54,079 nucleotides of DNA from a virus: the IMG/VR virus record IMGVR_UViG_3300027734_000092, positions 1-54,079 of that record. One strand, 5' to 3'. Both the position numbers and the translations under genes were made by a program. This document shows, in pieces, positions 27,427 to 36,065 of the stretch (the first letter of the stretch is position 1; the number at the start of each line of letters is the position of its first letter). The notes beneath the pieces are model-generated. The model was given only the letters and a program-made list of their open reading frames with translations, made no database searches and had not been told where the DNA came from.

Positions 27427-28768
27427 AGGTTTCCTTACATAACTGGTAGAAATCTTTGTACTCTGGAAATAGTTCCAACATGTTAGTACCTAATCTACGA
27501 TCGTTCTCTGTAAAAAACACATAGAAATCCCTACGACCTCTACGTATCTTGTCTGCATCAACTGGATTAGTTCTCATGTACTCGGTAACACGTTTAAACT
27601 TAACAATTTCTGATAGTTCAAACCACTCTGCATTGTCTTCCATATATTTGAGAGTACGATCCATGTAAGGCATGAAGTCCGGAGTAAGGATGTTGATCAT
27701 CCAATGCGGAGGGTCTTTAAGATAAGGTATATCTAAATGAAATAAGTCAGCGCCGTATTCTTTGCGCCATTCTACTACCTTCTCTAACAGGCTTTGGAAG
27801 TTGGTTACACACAGAACATTGAATGTACACATGAAGTTTACTCGCTTCTTCATCTTTACAATTTCTAACATATTGCGCTCCCAGTGAGCACAGTCTAATC
27901 CTGTGCGCATATACTCAGCTTGCGCTCCCCAACTGTCTATAGATGTAAACACATTGAGAGTTTTGATTTTCTTCTCTTGTGTGAGTTTCTTAACTTGTTC
28001 AATAAGCCTATCGACTCTGGAAAAACTCACACCCAAGTTACTATTAATACTAATTTCTAAGTTGGGTGCAGGCTCTCGATCTAATAGTTCAAAGAACTGC
28101 ATCGCCCCTTTGTTCATCAACGGCTCTCCACCGGTGATACGTAGGGTGTGCAGATCATTGCGTAGGCTAGGCCACCACTTCCAGAAAGCATCTATGTAAG
28201 GATTATCGTCCTTAGGTCCATAGTATGTTCCATGTTGTAAAAAATCTATGCTGTATTGCGGATGAGTGATATCATAATCACCGTGTTCTTTAACTTCTTC
28301 CATCCACATTGTGCTAGCCTGCGGGCCGCAATAACCACAACGGAAATTACAGTTGTTACCAAAACTTACTTCCAGATACTTTGGATTTATATCAGCATCC
28401 CAAGGTAACTGTGCAAGTTTCTCAATGGCTTGCTCTGCCCAAGGATTGCCGCCGCTGTGCAACACTCTATCACTAGCGTGTTCTCCTGGCAAATCTTCAA
28501 TGTTCCAGCAGTAGTAGCATTCTTTAGGACGCTCGCCCTCTAGCATCTGCTTGCGTTGTTCTTTCTTGTGTGCAGTATTGTGTAACGCCGCTGGGTTTAC
28601 TGCAATTTCTTCTAGTTGAATATGGTGTGGTTTAGGGTGGTAGCAACTGTGATTGTCCCCTGTATGCAAATACAAAGTTTGATGTAACCATTTCATAGTG
28701 CAATAACCAGGCCCTACGGTGTTTAATCTATCTTTTACATTCTTGAAAAATTGTATTTGTTGTTCCAT
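27410..28768 (-). CDS. N-twitch radical SAM protein
   Basis: A 452-residue protein starting MEQQIQFFKNVKDRLNTVGP. The N-terminal Cys module has C23, C42, C84 and C87; the SAM cluster is C140-x3-C144-x2-C147 (NCNFRCGYC), and RITGGEPLMN is the GGE motif. It is a diverged partner of the gene at 26236-27426 and could form a pair with it. The ATG at 28768 is five bases after a CTTAAATA octamer with no ribosome binding site; this is the operon's first gene. Confidence 0.85.
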   Translation of the reverse strand: MEQQIQFFKNVKDRLNTVGPGYCTMKWLHQTLYLHTGDNHSCYHPKPHHIQLEEIAVNPAALHNTAHKKEQRKQMLEGERPKECYYCWNIEDLPGEHASDRVLHSGGNPWAEQAIEKLAQLPWDADINPKYLEVSFGNNCNFRCGYCGPQASTMWMEEVKEHGDYDITHPQYSIDFLQHGTYYGPKDDNPYIDAFWKWWPSLRNDLHTLRITGGEPLMNKGAMQFFELLDREPAPNLEISINSNLGVSFSRVDRLIEQVKKLTQEKKIKTLNVFTSIDSWGAQAEYMRTGLDCAHWERNMLEIVKMKKRVNFMCTFNVLCVTNFQSLLEKVVEWRKEYGADLFHLDIPYLKDPPHWMINILTPDFMPYMDRTLKYMEDNAEWFELSEIVKFKRVTEYMRTNPVDADKIRRGRRDFYVFFTENDRRLGTNMLELFPEYKDFYQLCKETYESGQ

Positions 28769-28773
28769 GTTAA

Positions 28774-28781
28774 TATTTAAG
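28774..28781 (-). promoter_or_regulatory. Late-like octamer CTTAAATA
   Basis: Five bases before the ATG at 28768; identical in sequence and spacing to the one at 18477-18484. Predicted promoter of the radical SAM operon. Confidence 0.65.
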
Positions 28782-28810
28782 TACAAACATAACTACTTGA
28801 TTGCATTCTG

Positions 28811-28818
28811 AATAAATA
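28811..28818 (+). promoter_or_regulatory. Late-like octamer AATAAATA
   Basis: Five bases before the ATG at 28824; divergent partner of 28774-28781. Confidence 0.65.
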
Positions 28819-28823
28819 GCTGT

Positions 28824-29537
28824 ATGATCGATATATTAACTCAAAAACTACAATCCTGCATTGAACAAGATATTTGGAATTCTGACGATTCTGAAAATAC
28901 TAATTTGTTAATATCGCCTAACAAAGATGTTGTACTCGAATGGACAGACACAGGTTTTTTTGAAGTTAAAAAAGAAAGAGTTATGTTCAATAACTGTGTG
29001 ACCGGGCATACTTATTGCCTAAGAAAGGATGGAACCATAGATGAATGGACAAAATTTCAATTATGGTATTTGGAAGGAGTAAACAGTAAGTTGTTTAGAA
29101 CTGATGTTCCTTTGTTTAGAGATGAAGTTGAAATCAATAGCGAATCTTGGGATTATACTCATTGGATGAGACCGGGCGCTGGCGTAGGCGAGTTAACTAC
29201 TCATCAGGTTTTTTCTAATCCTGCCGCACTACCTGATTTTTTAAACGATGTTATTGACATATATTATGATGCTATGTTAGCAATTATTAAAGTTGCAGAA
29301 GAATATAACGATCCGAGAATTCCAGATATAACTTTTAGACAGGTTATGAAAGACGATCGAGGTTATTATTTTATTAATAATTTTGATACGTGGAATCGAA
29401 CTCCTTACAACGTTATTACAGCATCTATTAAATTAGGTCAAATGCTGATCGGATGGTTCGGACCTGCTATACCAGAATGGTTCCTCGATGACTGGACTGC
29501 CCGCGCATCAGCAAAATGGAACACTCTATATGAATAA
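28824..29537 (+). CDS. Hypothetical protein
   Basis: A 237-residue acidic, Trp-rich protein (10 or more Trp) that I do not recognise. Helices DFLNDVIDIYYDAMLAIIKV and GQMLIGWFGPAIPEWFLDDW dominate the C-terminal half. It is divergent from the radical SAM operon and shares its promoter region, so it may be a substrate or partner. No ribosome binding site; a leaderless start is predicted. Confidence 0.7.
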   Translation: MIDILTQKLQSCIEQDIWNSDDSENTNLLISPNKDVVLEWTDTGFFEVKKERVMFNNCVTGHTYCLRKDGTIDEWTKFQLWYLEGVNSKLFRTDVPLFRDEVEINSESWDYTHWMRPGAGVGELTTHQVFSNPAALPDFLNDVIDIYYDAMLAIIKVAEEYNDPRIPDITFRQVMKDDRGYYFINNFDTWNRTPYNVITASIKLGQMLIGWFGPAIPEWFLDDWTARASAKWNTLYE

Positions 29538-29697
29538 ATTAGATCATTCAATTCAGATTAAAATTATCAAAGACGGCAAAGAAAAACTATTCTATCTTCC
29601 ACCTGTTTGTGAAGATCGAGTGTGGTCTCAACTATTTGAAGATGTTACTGAACATACTGTTGAGATTTGGCCCTGGCATATTACTATCGCTAGTTAA
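29530..29697 (+). CDS. 55-residue hypothetical protein
   Basis: A short protein starting MNKLDHSIQIKIIKDGKEKL, beta-rich with a Trp-rich end. The ATG overlaps the previous stop by eight bases and the stop overlaps the convergent methyltransferase gene. Unknown function. Confidence 0.65.
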   Translation: MNKLDHSIQIKIIKDGKEKLFYLPPVCEDRVWSQLFEDVTEHTVEIWPWHITIAS

Positions 29698-30239
29698 ACG
29701 ACTCCGATAGTCATATACCTAGTAAATTCCCAATCTGGGTAAACAAACTGCTTTTCGCCCGCAAATACATATTCGCTCAGCGGGTACTTTTCCTTAAACT
29801 CTTCTAAACTAGATACATTCCCAACATGATCACCGTGTTCCATGTTGTTGCCTTGTAGAACAACTTTGGTCCCTTTACTAAGATTATTAAACCAATCCAT
29901 GCTTTCAAAGTGTTCGGTGCTGGTGTTAATTACTAGTCCTCTAAACTCTGTTTGAAATGCATTGCAGTCACCTGTGATCGCTTTGAACTTCCAGTTCTGC
30001 CATACCCAATTCTCGTTAATCATATCTGCGATAGGTTCGCAACTAGGGTCGATATCTATACTACGAATTTTGTGTAGTTTAAATTTACCACGAGACAGCA
30101 ACAAGAATGCAGTCATAGCATGCCATCCGCCGTAGAGGTAAACATGATTAGCTTCCCAACCTGTTTTTTCTAGTTCTTCACAGAGCCAGACTTTGCTACC
30201 TATCTGTCCACTGCTGAAAGCATCTTTGTCTATGTGCAT
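29694..30239 (-). CDS. SAM-dependent methyltransferase-like protein
   Basis: A 181-residue Rossmann-type protein. VYLYGGWHAMTAFLLL takes the place of SAM motif I, IRSIDIDPSCEPIADMIN supplies the acidic strand-2 residues, and AITGDCN and LVINTSTEHFESMDW follow in the expected order. Motif I is atypical (G-G-W rather than G-x-G-x-G). It overlaps the preceding glycosyltransferase by ten bases. Substrate unknown. Confidence 0.7.
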   Translation of the reverse strand: MHIDKDAFSSGQIGSKVWLCEELEKTGWEANHVYLYGGWHAMTAFLLLSRGKFKLHKIRSIDIDPSCEPIADMINENWVWQNWKFKAITGDCNAFQTEFRGLVINTSTEHFESMDWFNNLSKGTKVVLQGNNMEHGDHVGNVSSLEEFKEKYPLSEYVFAGEKQFVYPDWEFTRYMTIGVV

Positions 30240-31366
30240 GAGCGTTCTTCCGTAAACTTGCTAGACAACCAATCGTAATCATTTATTTTATTAAGGGCAA
30301 CAATATTGTTTTTGTTTGCATTGCCGTAACTAGCACCTGCCAAAGCACCAGCTATAGAATACTCACATCCTACAGTGGTCCAAGTACGTAATCTTTCTTC
30401 TGTTTCTTTGTCGTCTTGATTTGTAATAAGTTTTGAACTAAGTTTAACACACTCTCTAAATGCGCTCTTCCATGTGCTAAATGGATCAGTATCAAACCTA
30501 GTCTCACATGCAATAGTAGGCATGACTTTAACTGGACCTACGCTAGTTGATACATCAATGACGTTGTCCTTTACATCTTGAAAGTGTATCTTAGAGAATA
30601 ACTTAACTCCCCCATACCCATACTTTAATCCGTTAACAGGATTATGACTGTGCCATATATGAACTGTTTCTCTATCTTGGATAGGAGGAACATAGTCAAA
30701 TTGGAAGTTTTTAATATACGCATCGGCGTCGACTACATAAAACATATCAGTCTCTGCGATTAAAGATGCCGCGATGTGGGCATTATAAATTCCTTTTACA
30801 CCGATCACTCTTTTGGCTCTAGGGCATACAGCGTATAATCTTTTCCAGTTATCTTCTGTAGTTGTTTCATTATAAACTAAAAATATAACATCAAATCGAT
30901 TGTTGATGTATTCAGTATCAGCAACTCCGATAACTTTTCGTCCGCTAGCTGATTCTATATAGGATACAGTTACCGCATCGACTTCTTGCCCACCAGTTAA
31001 CGAAGTATCGTAAGTCCATACGTGCTTGTAAGGCAGATCCCAAGCAGGAACCTTATAGTCTAATATCTTTGAATTTACTATGGCATATTTGTTTGCCTCG
31101 ATAAGATGCGGAGTTAATCTTAGCTGGACGATTTGTACATGTCCGTTCCACTTTTTCGGGAACCGTTTAGCGATCCAGCCTTCACCGATTTTATATTTGA
31201 TACAGTTATCAGTTAATTGGATATCTATATCAATTAATTTTAGTATCGAAGGATCTAATTCTGGATTAACAACAATAAAATGTTCTTCATCTGTACACAG
31301 TTGACTCAGTACTTGGTCGCTCGACCAATCAGTAGATTTAACTAGGTTAGAATCGATTATCTTCAT
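30230..31366 (-). CDS. GT-A-like glycosyltransferase
   Basis: A 378-residue protein. VIFLVYNETTTEDNWKRLYA, then KRVIGVKGIYNAHIAASLI and FYVVDADAYI, form a GT-A nucleotide-sugar fold with a DxD-type metal site (DAD). NPVNGLKYGYGGVKLFSK is a probable acceptor loop. The gene at 31970-33046 has the same pattern, so they are paralogues. The N-terminal 120 residues are an extra beta-rich part. It starts one base after the oxygenase stop. Confidence 0.75.
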   Translation of the reverse strand: MKIIDSNLVKSTDWSSDQVLSQLCTDEEHFIVVNPELDPSILKLIDIDIQLTDNCIKYKIGEGWIAKRFPKKWNGHVQIVQLRLTPHLIEANKYAIVNSKILDYKVPAWDLPYKHVWTYDTSLTGGQEVDAVTVSYIESASGRKVIGVADTEYINNRFDVIFLVYNETTTEDNWKRLYAVCPRAKRVIGVKGIYNAHIAASLIAETDMFYVVDADAYIKNFQFDYVPPIQDRETVHIWHSHNPVNGLKYGYGGVKLFSKIHFQDVKDNVIDVSTSVGPVKVMPTIACETRFDTDPFSTWKSAFRECVKLSSKLITNQDDKETEERLRTWTTVGCEYSIAGALAGASYGNANKNNIVALNKINDYDWLSSKFTEERSCT

Positions 31367-31367
31367 G

Positions 31368-31973
31368 TTATTCCCAAGGGACTATTTGGAAACTCATCAT
31401 TAGTATCTTTCTATCTTGAGATACCTTGTTTACCCAATGCCTGCTGTTTTCTGTGTTTAACCAAATAACGCCTCTACCTTTCTTCCCAGGTGCGCGGTAC
31501 TGAGATTCTTTTGTTTTTCCAAAAAATGTTTTTTTATTTGAACTTACTACAGTTAGTGATTCGTTATCGAATACGTTTAAGTATCCTGCCGCATAGACAG
31601 ATCTATTATCAAGATGTTGATCCATCTTATAGCCTTTTAGATCTGTTATTAATGCAAAATAAATGTTAATTTGCCTGGCTATTGGGATCGGAATATCTGG
31701 CCACCTTTTTTCCGTGTCGATATCTAAGAACTGATTGACTAACGAAAGTTTAGATTCCTCCATTCTTTGTTTAAAAATACTAAAAGCTGAATTATGTATT
31801 TTATTACTCTTAAGAATAAGTCGTTTATCTAATTCTTTATATTCGAGCCCCTTAATGTTATCCTCTGATCCCCACTCCGGGTAGTTAGCAAATAGCACTT
31901 GTAGATCGTCAACAGGATAGTCAAATTCTACTACTGGTGACTTCTCATTAGCTTTGATGAATTCTATAGTCAT
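31368..31973 (-). CDS. 2OG-Fe(II) oxygenase
   Basis: A 201-residue dioxygenase. DQHLDNR gives H120-x-D122, TENSRHWVNKV gives H179, and SQDRKILMMSFQ gives R188. It lies between two GT-A paralogues, with an ATGA overlap upstream, so hydroxylation of a glycan or of the glycosylated target is a plausible role. Confidence 0.85.
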   Translation of the reverse strand: MTIEFIKANEKSPVVEFDYPVDDLQVLFANYPEWGSEDNIKGLEYKELDKRLILKSNKIHNSAFSIFKQRMEESKLSLVNQFLDIDTEKRWPDIPIPIARQINIYFALITDLKGYKMDQHLDNRSVYAAGYLNVFDNESLTVVSSNKKTFFGKTKESQYRAPGKKGRGVIWLNTENSRHWVNKVSQDRKILMMSFQIVPWE

Positions 31974-33046
31974 AGATCAAGTAAATCCCAATTAGTATCT
32001 AGTTCTTTAACCATATGATCGTATCTAGGCGGGTTGACCCAAACTTCTTTAAAGAATCGACTCTGTTCCGGACTATAATATTGCATAGGTAATCCTAGTT
32101 TTAAATTTAACTGCTTGCCCAACATTACAATTTGTTCTAATGGATCGTTATAAGATTTCTCTTTAAACAACTCATTGAGATAATCAAAGTCTCGTACCTG
32201 CAGATAATCCCAGTCAGTGCAGTTAGTCATATAACATCCTAGTCTTGCACCGTATATTGCCCAAAGTCCTTGATCTACATCTGATCCTATATTACACCAT
32301 ATCAGCAATCGTTGATAGTTGCGTCGGACTAATTGATGTTTAGGATTAATAAAATTTTGTTTAACTCCGTTGTTCAGTGTCATCTTAACACCTTCACGGA
32401 ATCCTGCTCGCCACGCCTGTAGAGGACTTGCGTTGTTATAACTAACAGAATGCAAGTTAGCCATTTGTTTGTATCTATTGTTCCAGCAGAAATCTAACTG
32501 TGATGCAGGGTCTTCTGCTAGCTCGTGTGTCTTCATGCCCAACACAAAGTCCTTAGTCCAACACTTTAATCCGCCATTGCCATAGACTAGACCGTTAATG
32601 ATATTTTTACCGCACCAAGATAGTTGTTTGTCTTCTAAATCTGTTCCTGCAAAGTTTATTTCAACGTCAAAGAATTTTGGATCAACGATGTTATCCCCGT
32701 CCACAGTAATAAATCTATTAGTAGTACTAAGTTCAGCGGCCGCTTTGTGTGCGGCATCACTGCCTTTAACTCCGTGTACACGTTTTGCCCAAGGTGCTTT
32801 AGATAACAAGTCCGCCCAATTACGATCAGCATTGGGTTCGTCGTAGCTAATGAATATACAATCTATTTCGCTAAGATTAATTTTATTTACGATCGCCGGT
32901 CCTTCGTATAGATCGATAGTTAACGGGTTTAGGGCATGAAGTTGGCCATCAACTATTGTAAAATCTTCAACCTTCCAGTACCCTGATTTGAAATTATCAA
33001 TTTCAATATCAGATAGTTCGATTTTAAAATGCTCTTGATAATTCAT
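31970..33046 (-). CDS. GT-A-like glycosyltransferase
   Basis: A 358-residue protein. CIFISYDEPNADRNWADLLS, then KRVHGVKGSDAAHKAAAEL and RFITVDGDNIVDP, form the GT-A core with a DGD metal motif. IINGLVYGNGGLKCWTK matches the acceptor loop of the paralogue at 30230-31366. Its first 40 residues are nearly the same as the last 40 residues of the preceding dioxygenase, a clear partial tandem duplication. TAATG overlap with that gene. Confidence 0.75.
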   Translation of the reverse strand: MNYQEHFKIELSDIEIDNFKSGYWKVEDFTIVDGQLHALNPLTIDLYEGPAIVNKINLSEIDCIFISYDEPNADRNWADLLSKAPWAKRVHGVKGSDAAHKAAAELSTTNRFITVDGDNIVDPKFFDVEINFAGTDLEDKQLSWCGKNIINGLVYGNGGLKCWTKDFVLGMKTHELAEDPASQLDFCWNNRYKQMANLHSVSYNNASPLQAWRAGFREGVKMTLNNGVKQNFINPKHQLVRRNYQRLLIWCNIGSDVDQGLWAIYGARLGCYMTNCTDWDYLQVRDFDYLNELFKEKSYNDPLEQIVMLGKQLNLKLGLPMQYYSPEQSRFFKEVWVNPPRYDHMVKELDTNWDLLDL

Positions 33047-33171
33047 TAGGTTCCTTGTTTTTGTAGTTCACCGTTAACCACGATAAAATCTTCAAACTTC
33101 CAGTAACCCGATTTGAAATTAATAATTTCAATCTCAGATAGTTCGATTTTAAAATACTCTTGATAGTCCAT
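32927..33171. repeat. Tandem duplication of a gene start
   Basis: About 105 bases from 33046 downward (start of the glycosyltransferase) are repeated from 33171 downward (end of the dioxygenase), 125 bases apart, at roughly 85 percent identity by eye. Both copies are read in the same frame sense and encode the same peptide pattern, DYQEYFKIELSEIEI versus NYQEHFKIELSDIEI. Confidence 0.85.
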
Positions 33172-34266
33172 TAAGTCTCTTGCTATAGGGGAGCGAGTCC
33201 CATCTGGCATTTTAAATCCTTTAATACCTGCCAAGTTGACATAATATTTGATTTCCTCTTCATATTTTTTGGCAGTTGGTTCGTGCAAGTATGGTTGCCA
33301 GAATCCTTCTTGTAAATTACTATAATCGTGTTGAATACGATAACACAATCTGTCTTTAATATCTCCAAGCCTGCGATGCAATGTAATGCTGTTGTCAAAC
33401 AAACAAAAATCATTGTTGCTCTTGTACCAATGATCGTAAATGTATTTGTCTACAAACAATTCTTTATCAATTTCTGCAAACACACTATCACTTTCTTCTT
33501 TAGTCATTCCCTTAATACCGTAGATAGTATTAGCACTATAATGTAATCCAATAATACCACCTGGGCTACGCATAACGATAGGAATTTCGATATCATCTTC
33601 GGGACACATATTGGCATGCATGACTTCGTCTTGCTCCATGCGCAGTCCGGGATTGATACGTCCGGGCGTAAATCTATGTATTAGAATCATTTCATCTAAT
33701 TCACTTCGAAATGCATTGCTAACATTTTCATAATAATCGGGAGTGGTTAAAAATCCTGTGCTAGAACCAATCATGTTCTCTGCCCCTAACAATGCCACAC
33801 CTGGTGTAAATGTCAATGTACCACTTTCATTACTATGCCACAATAACTCACCTTCCGCAAACATGCCTAAGGCATTGCCTTTTTCGTCACGCTTGCCAGT
33901 GACCCGCATAACATGTTTCCCGTCGGGTGTTAGTTCTTGCATGTTGAATATACTTTTTAATCTAATGCGGTCAATTTCGTCTACGCTAGGATCATCTTGC
34001 ATAGCTAACTGTGCTACCTGGGTGAATGTTTTGCCAGGGTATTTTTTAAGTATTAGGTAACGGACACCGTATCTTGTATCACCAAACTTTGTACAAAAAT
34101 CAGTTTGCTTGTCCCAAGTTAGTTTGCAATCACGTATAATAGTGACTAGATTTTGTAGATGAAGTTTTCCAATCTCTGTCCACTCGTCGTCTGTGATAGT
34201 AGTAAAGTCTACATCATCTATAAAGATTCCAAATCTACCCAATCCTGGGATTTTGGTTACTTTCAT
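33046..34266 (-). CDS. TauD/TfdA-like dioxygenase with fused tail
   Basis: A 406-residue protein. The N-terminal part resembles TauD/TfdA-type 2OG-Fe(II) enzymes. LLWHSNESGTLTFTPGVALL holds H144 with N146 where Asp is usual, ITLHRRLGD the distal H297, and YRIQHDY R310. The Asn in place of the acidic iron ligand may weaken or alter activity; E147 might substitute. Residues 366-406 (from MDYQEY) duplicate the start of the next gene, so the protein end is a fusion scar. GGAGATAAT precedes the ATG. Confidence 0.8.
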   Translation of the reverse strand: MKVTKIPGLGRFGIFIDDVDFTTITDDEWTEIGKLHLQNLVTIIRDCKLTWDKQTDFCTKFGDTRYGVRYLILKKYPGKTFTQVAQLAMQDDPSVDEIDRIRLKSIFNMQELTPDGKHVMRVTGKRDEKGNALGMFAEGELLWHSNESGTLTFTPGVALLGAENMIGSSTGFLTTPDYYENVSNAFRSELDEMILIHRFTPGRINPGLRMEQDEVMHANMCPEDDIEIPIVMRSPGGIIGLHYSANTIYGIKGMTKEESDSVFAEIDKELFVDKYIYDHWYKSNNDFCLFDNSITLHRRLGDIKDRLCYRIQHDYSNLQEGFWQPYLHEPTAKKYEEEIKYYVNLAGIKGFKMPDGTRSPIARDLMDYQEYFKIELSEIEIINFKSGYWKFEDFIVVNGELQKQGT

Positions 34267-34288
34267 ATTATCTCCTAATCAGAATAAA

Positions 34289-34984
34289 TTAAAACACTGA
34301 TGCAAGTTCGTCAACTATATCTTTGTCTACATAGTGCAAAATGCCTGTTTGTACATAATTACCTATTTTTACTTGACCCGGATGAACATTCAGAGTTTGG
34401 TAAGTTCTCCATGTTTCCGGTTTCATATGGGTAAATGTAGGATAATCCAAAGGAGTAAATGGATGTATTCCCATGTAGGCTACTGCAATGCCCATGGCAA
34501 TATCAATACTAGGGTGTGCTTGTCTATTAACCGGAGTATACCTCCAAGACCACTCGTCCCAATTGGCAACTATCTGCCTTAATACTCTAAAAAATTCTTC
34601 TGCTTGAGAGTTGCGATTAAAGTAGGCAAATGCAGTATAACAACTTGGTAAATTGTTACTAACAAACGTGATGCGATATGGACTGTTGGTAATTTGATTG
34701 TCTCTAAAGTCTCTTACTTTATTTGTTATTAGTAAAGGAAACTTGGCGAGATGATCCCACCAATGATCGATGTTGTCCAAAAATAACATATCCGCATCGA
34801 GAATCACAGTTTCATCATAAGGGCTTAATTCGTATGCTCTTGTACGTTCTAACATAATATCGGCCCCGCACTCTATCACAGTTACATTGTTGATAGTCTG
34901 TGTCGCTTTTATACTACGCTCTAACAACCGCGCCATGTTGACAAATTTCTCGCCATGAGCAAATATAATGTATCCTTTACTCAC
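34289..34984 (-). CDS. GT8-like glycosyltransferase
   Basis: A 231-residue protein. ETVILDADMLFLDNI is the DxD motif of GT8-type enzymes such as glycogenins; AYELSPYDE precedes it. GTG at 34984 is chosen: AAGGAA lies eight bases upstream and VSKGYIIFAHGEKF then aligns with MTQGILLFAHDNEQ of the preceding paralogue. An ATG at 35005 would add seven residues. Confidence 0.75.
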   Translation of the reverse strand: MSKGYIIFAHGEKFVNMARLLERSIKATQTINNVTVIECGADIMLERTRAYELSPYDETVILDADMLFLDNIDHWWDHLAKFPLLITNKVRDFRDNQITNSPYRITFVSNNLPSCYTAFAYFNRNSQAEEFFRVLRQIVANWDEWSWRYTPVNRQAHPSIDIAMGIAVAYMGIHPFTPLDYPTFTHMKPETWRTYQTLNVHPGQVKIGNYVQTGILHYVDKDIVDELASVF

Positions 34985-35759
34985 AGCCCAATTCCTTTCT
35001 AGCATATTCCATTAGGCTGAATTTATTCATAATATGAACATCCTGACCTTGTACTTTTACTCCGTTAACTACGACAGCATTCTGGTTCATATTAGATATA
35101 GTATCTTTATCTATAGAGTACCAAAGTGAAGTGGGGATCGACTTGCCCCCTAGCTCATGTACAGCTATACTCCAGACATGATCGTTACGTAGATAAGAAT
35201 CTCGTATGCCGTATTCTTTAATATAGTCTGTATAGTTGGTTTTTATGTGGGCGCACAGATCGAAAAATCTTTTCGATGTTGGATTCTTTTTAAAATAGAA
35301 TAGTGTTGCCCAGTAGAATTCTATACCTGTGTTATGCACGTATTTCAATGCCGACCAGTTTCTATTGAGCAGATCTTTACAATTCCTACAAACAAGATAA
35401 TCCTCTGCATTATTCCAAACAATGTTTAGCCTATCGGATTGGATAGCGATATCTGTATCTATTACTAGGGTTTCATCATACGGAGTTAGTTCGAATGCAT
35501 GGATCCTATTGATGTTTTTAAAAGTTAACAATCTATCAGTATAGGGTTTTTGTTGATCTGTATCGGCATCCGACAGGATAATGTGATCGAACTCTTGTTC
35601 TAGATCGTGCTGTCGAAGTACAGCAAGCGAATTGGCGTCTGTGACAAGGCTGACTGGTTTGTTCAACCATTTATGTATTCGTCTAGCTTGCCAAGCGGCT
35701 AGGAGGCTGTATTGTATTTGCTCGTTGTCGTGAGCAAATAATAGTATTCCCTGAGTCAT
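34977..35759 (-). CDS. GT8-like glycosyltransferase
   Basis: A 260-residue paralogue of the previous entry. AFELTPYDETLVIDTDIAIQ carries the DTD metal site, with DHVWSIAVHELGG further on. Together with the neighbour it may add two sugars in sequence or form a heterodimer. It overlaps the next gene by eight bases. Confidence 0.75.
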   Translation of the reverse strand: MTQGILLFAHDNEQIQYSLLAAWQARRIHKWLNKPVSLVTDANSLAVLRQHDLEQEFDHIILSDADTDQQKPYTDRLLTFKNINRIHAFELTPYDETLVIDTDIAIQSDRLNIVWNNAEDYLVCRNCKDLLNRNWSALKYVHNTGIEFYWATLFYFKKNPTSKRFFDLCAHIKTNYTDYIKEYGIRDSYLRNDHVWSIAVHELGGKSIPTSLWYSIDKDTISNMNQNAVVVNGVKVQGQDVHIMNKFSLMEYARKELGCE

Positions 35760-36061
35760 AGGTCCAGTATTGTTTCAACAGACCGTTGCGATTTTAATTG
35801 GCTAAATGCAGTACCGTAATCAGACAAGGCTGTATAATAAACATTATACGCTTGTTCATAAAAAAATTCAACCTGGGGAATCCATATTGGGGTTTGGTTC
35901 ATATCCAAAACCCATTCTGCAGGCTGTTTGATTAATTTAAGTCCTGCTAGAAATTCTGGAGTGACTAAGAACAGTCCTCCGTTCCATGCCACAACGCATT
36001 GATCTTTAAATTTTTGATCAAGTATCTTTGTTTGCTGTGTGAACGCTGTACGGTAATTCAC
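35756..36061 (-). CDS. Hypothetical protein, uncertain start
   Basis: A protein of about 101 residues of unknown function, with several Trp, Phe and Tyr (VVAWNGGLFLVTPEFLAGLK...). GTG at 36061, six bases after the structural gene's stop, is the proposed start; TTG at 36091 is possible, and neither has a good ribosome binding site. It sits between two tail-type proteins and the glycosyltransferases. Confidence 0.55.
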   Translation of the reverse strand: MNYRTAFTQQTKILDQKFKDQCVVAWNGGLFLVTPEFLAGLKLIKQPAEWVLDMNQTPIWIPQVEFFYEQAYNVYYTALSDYGTAFSQLKSQRSVETILDL

Positions 36062-36065
36062 AGGA

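Noticed and set aside
21931-28768. RiPP cluster with a clear precursor peptide
   Set aside because: SPASM and twitch radical SAM proteins suggest peptide modification, but no small gene with a leader and Cys- or repeat-rich core lies in the operon. I keep the target open.
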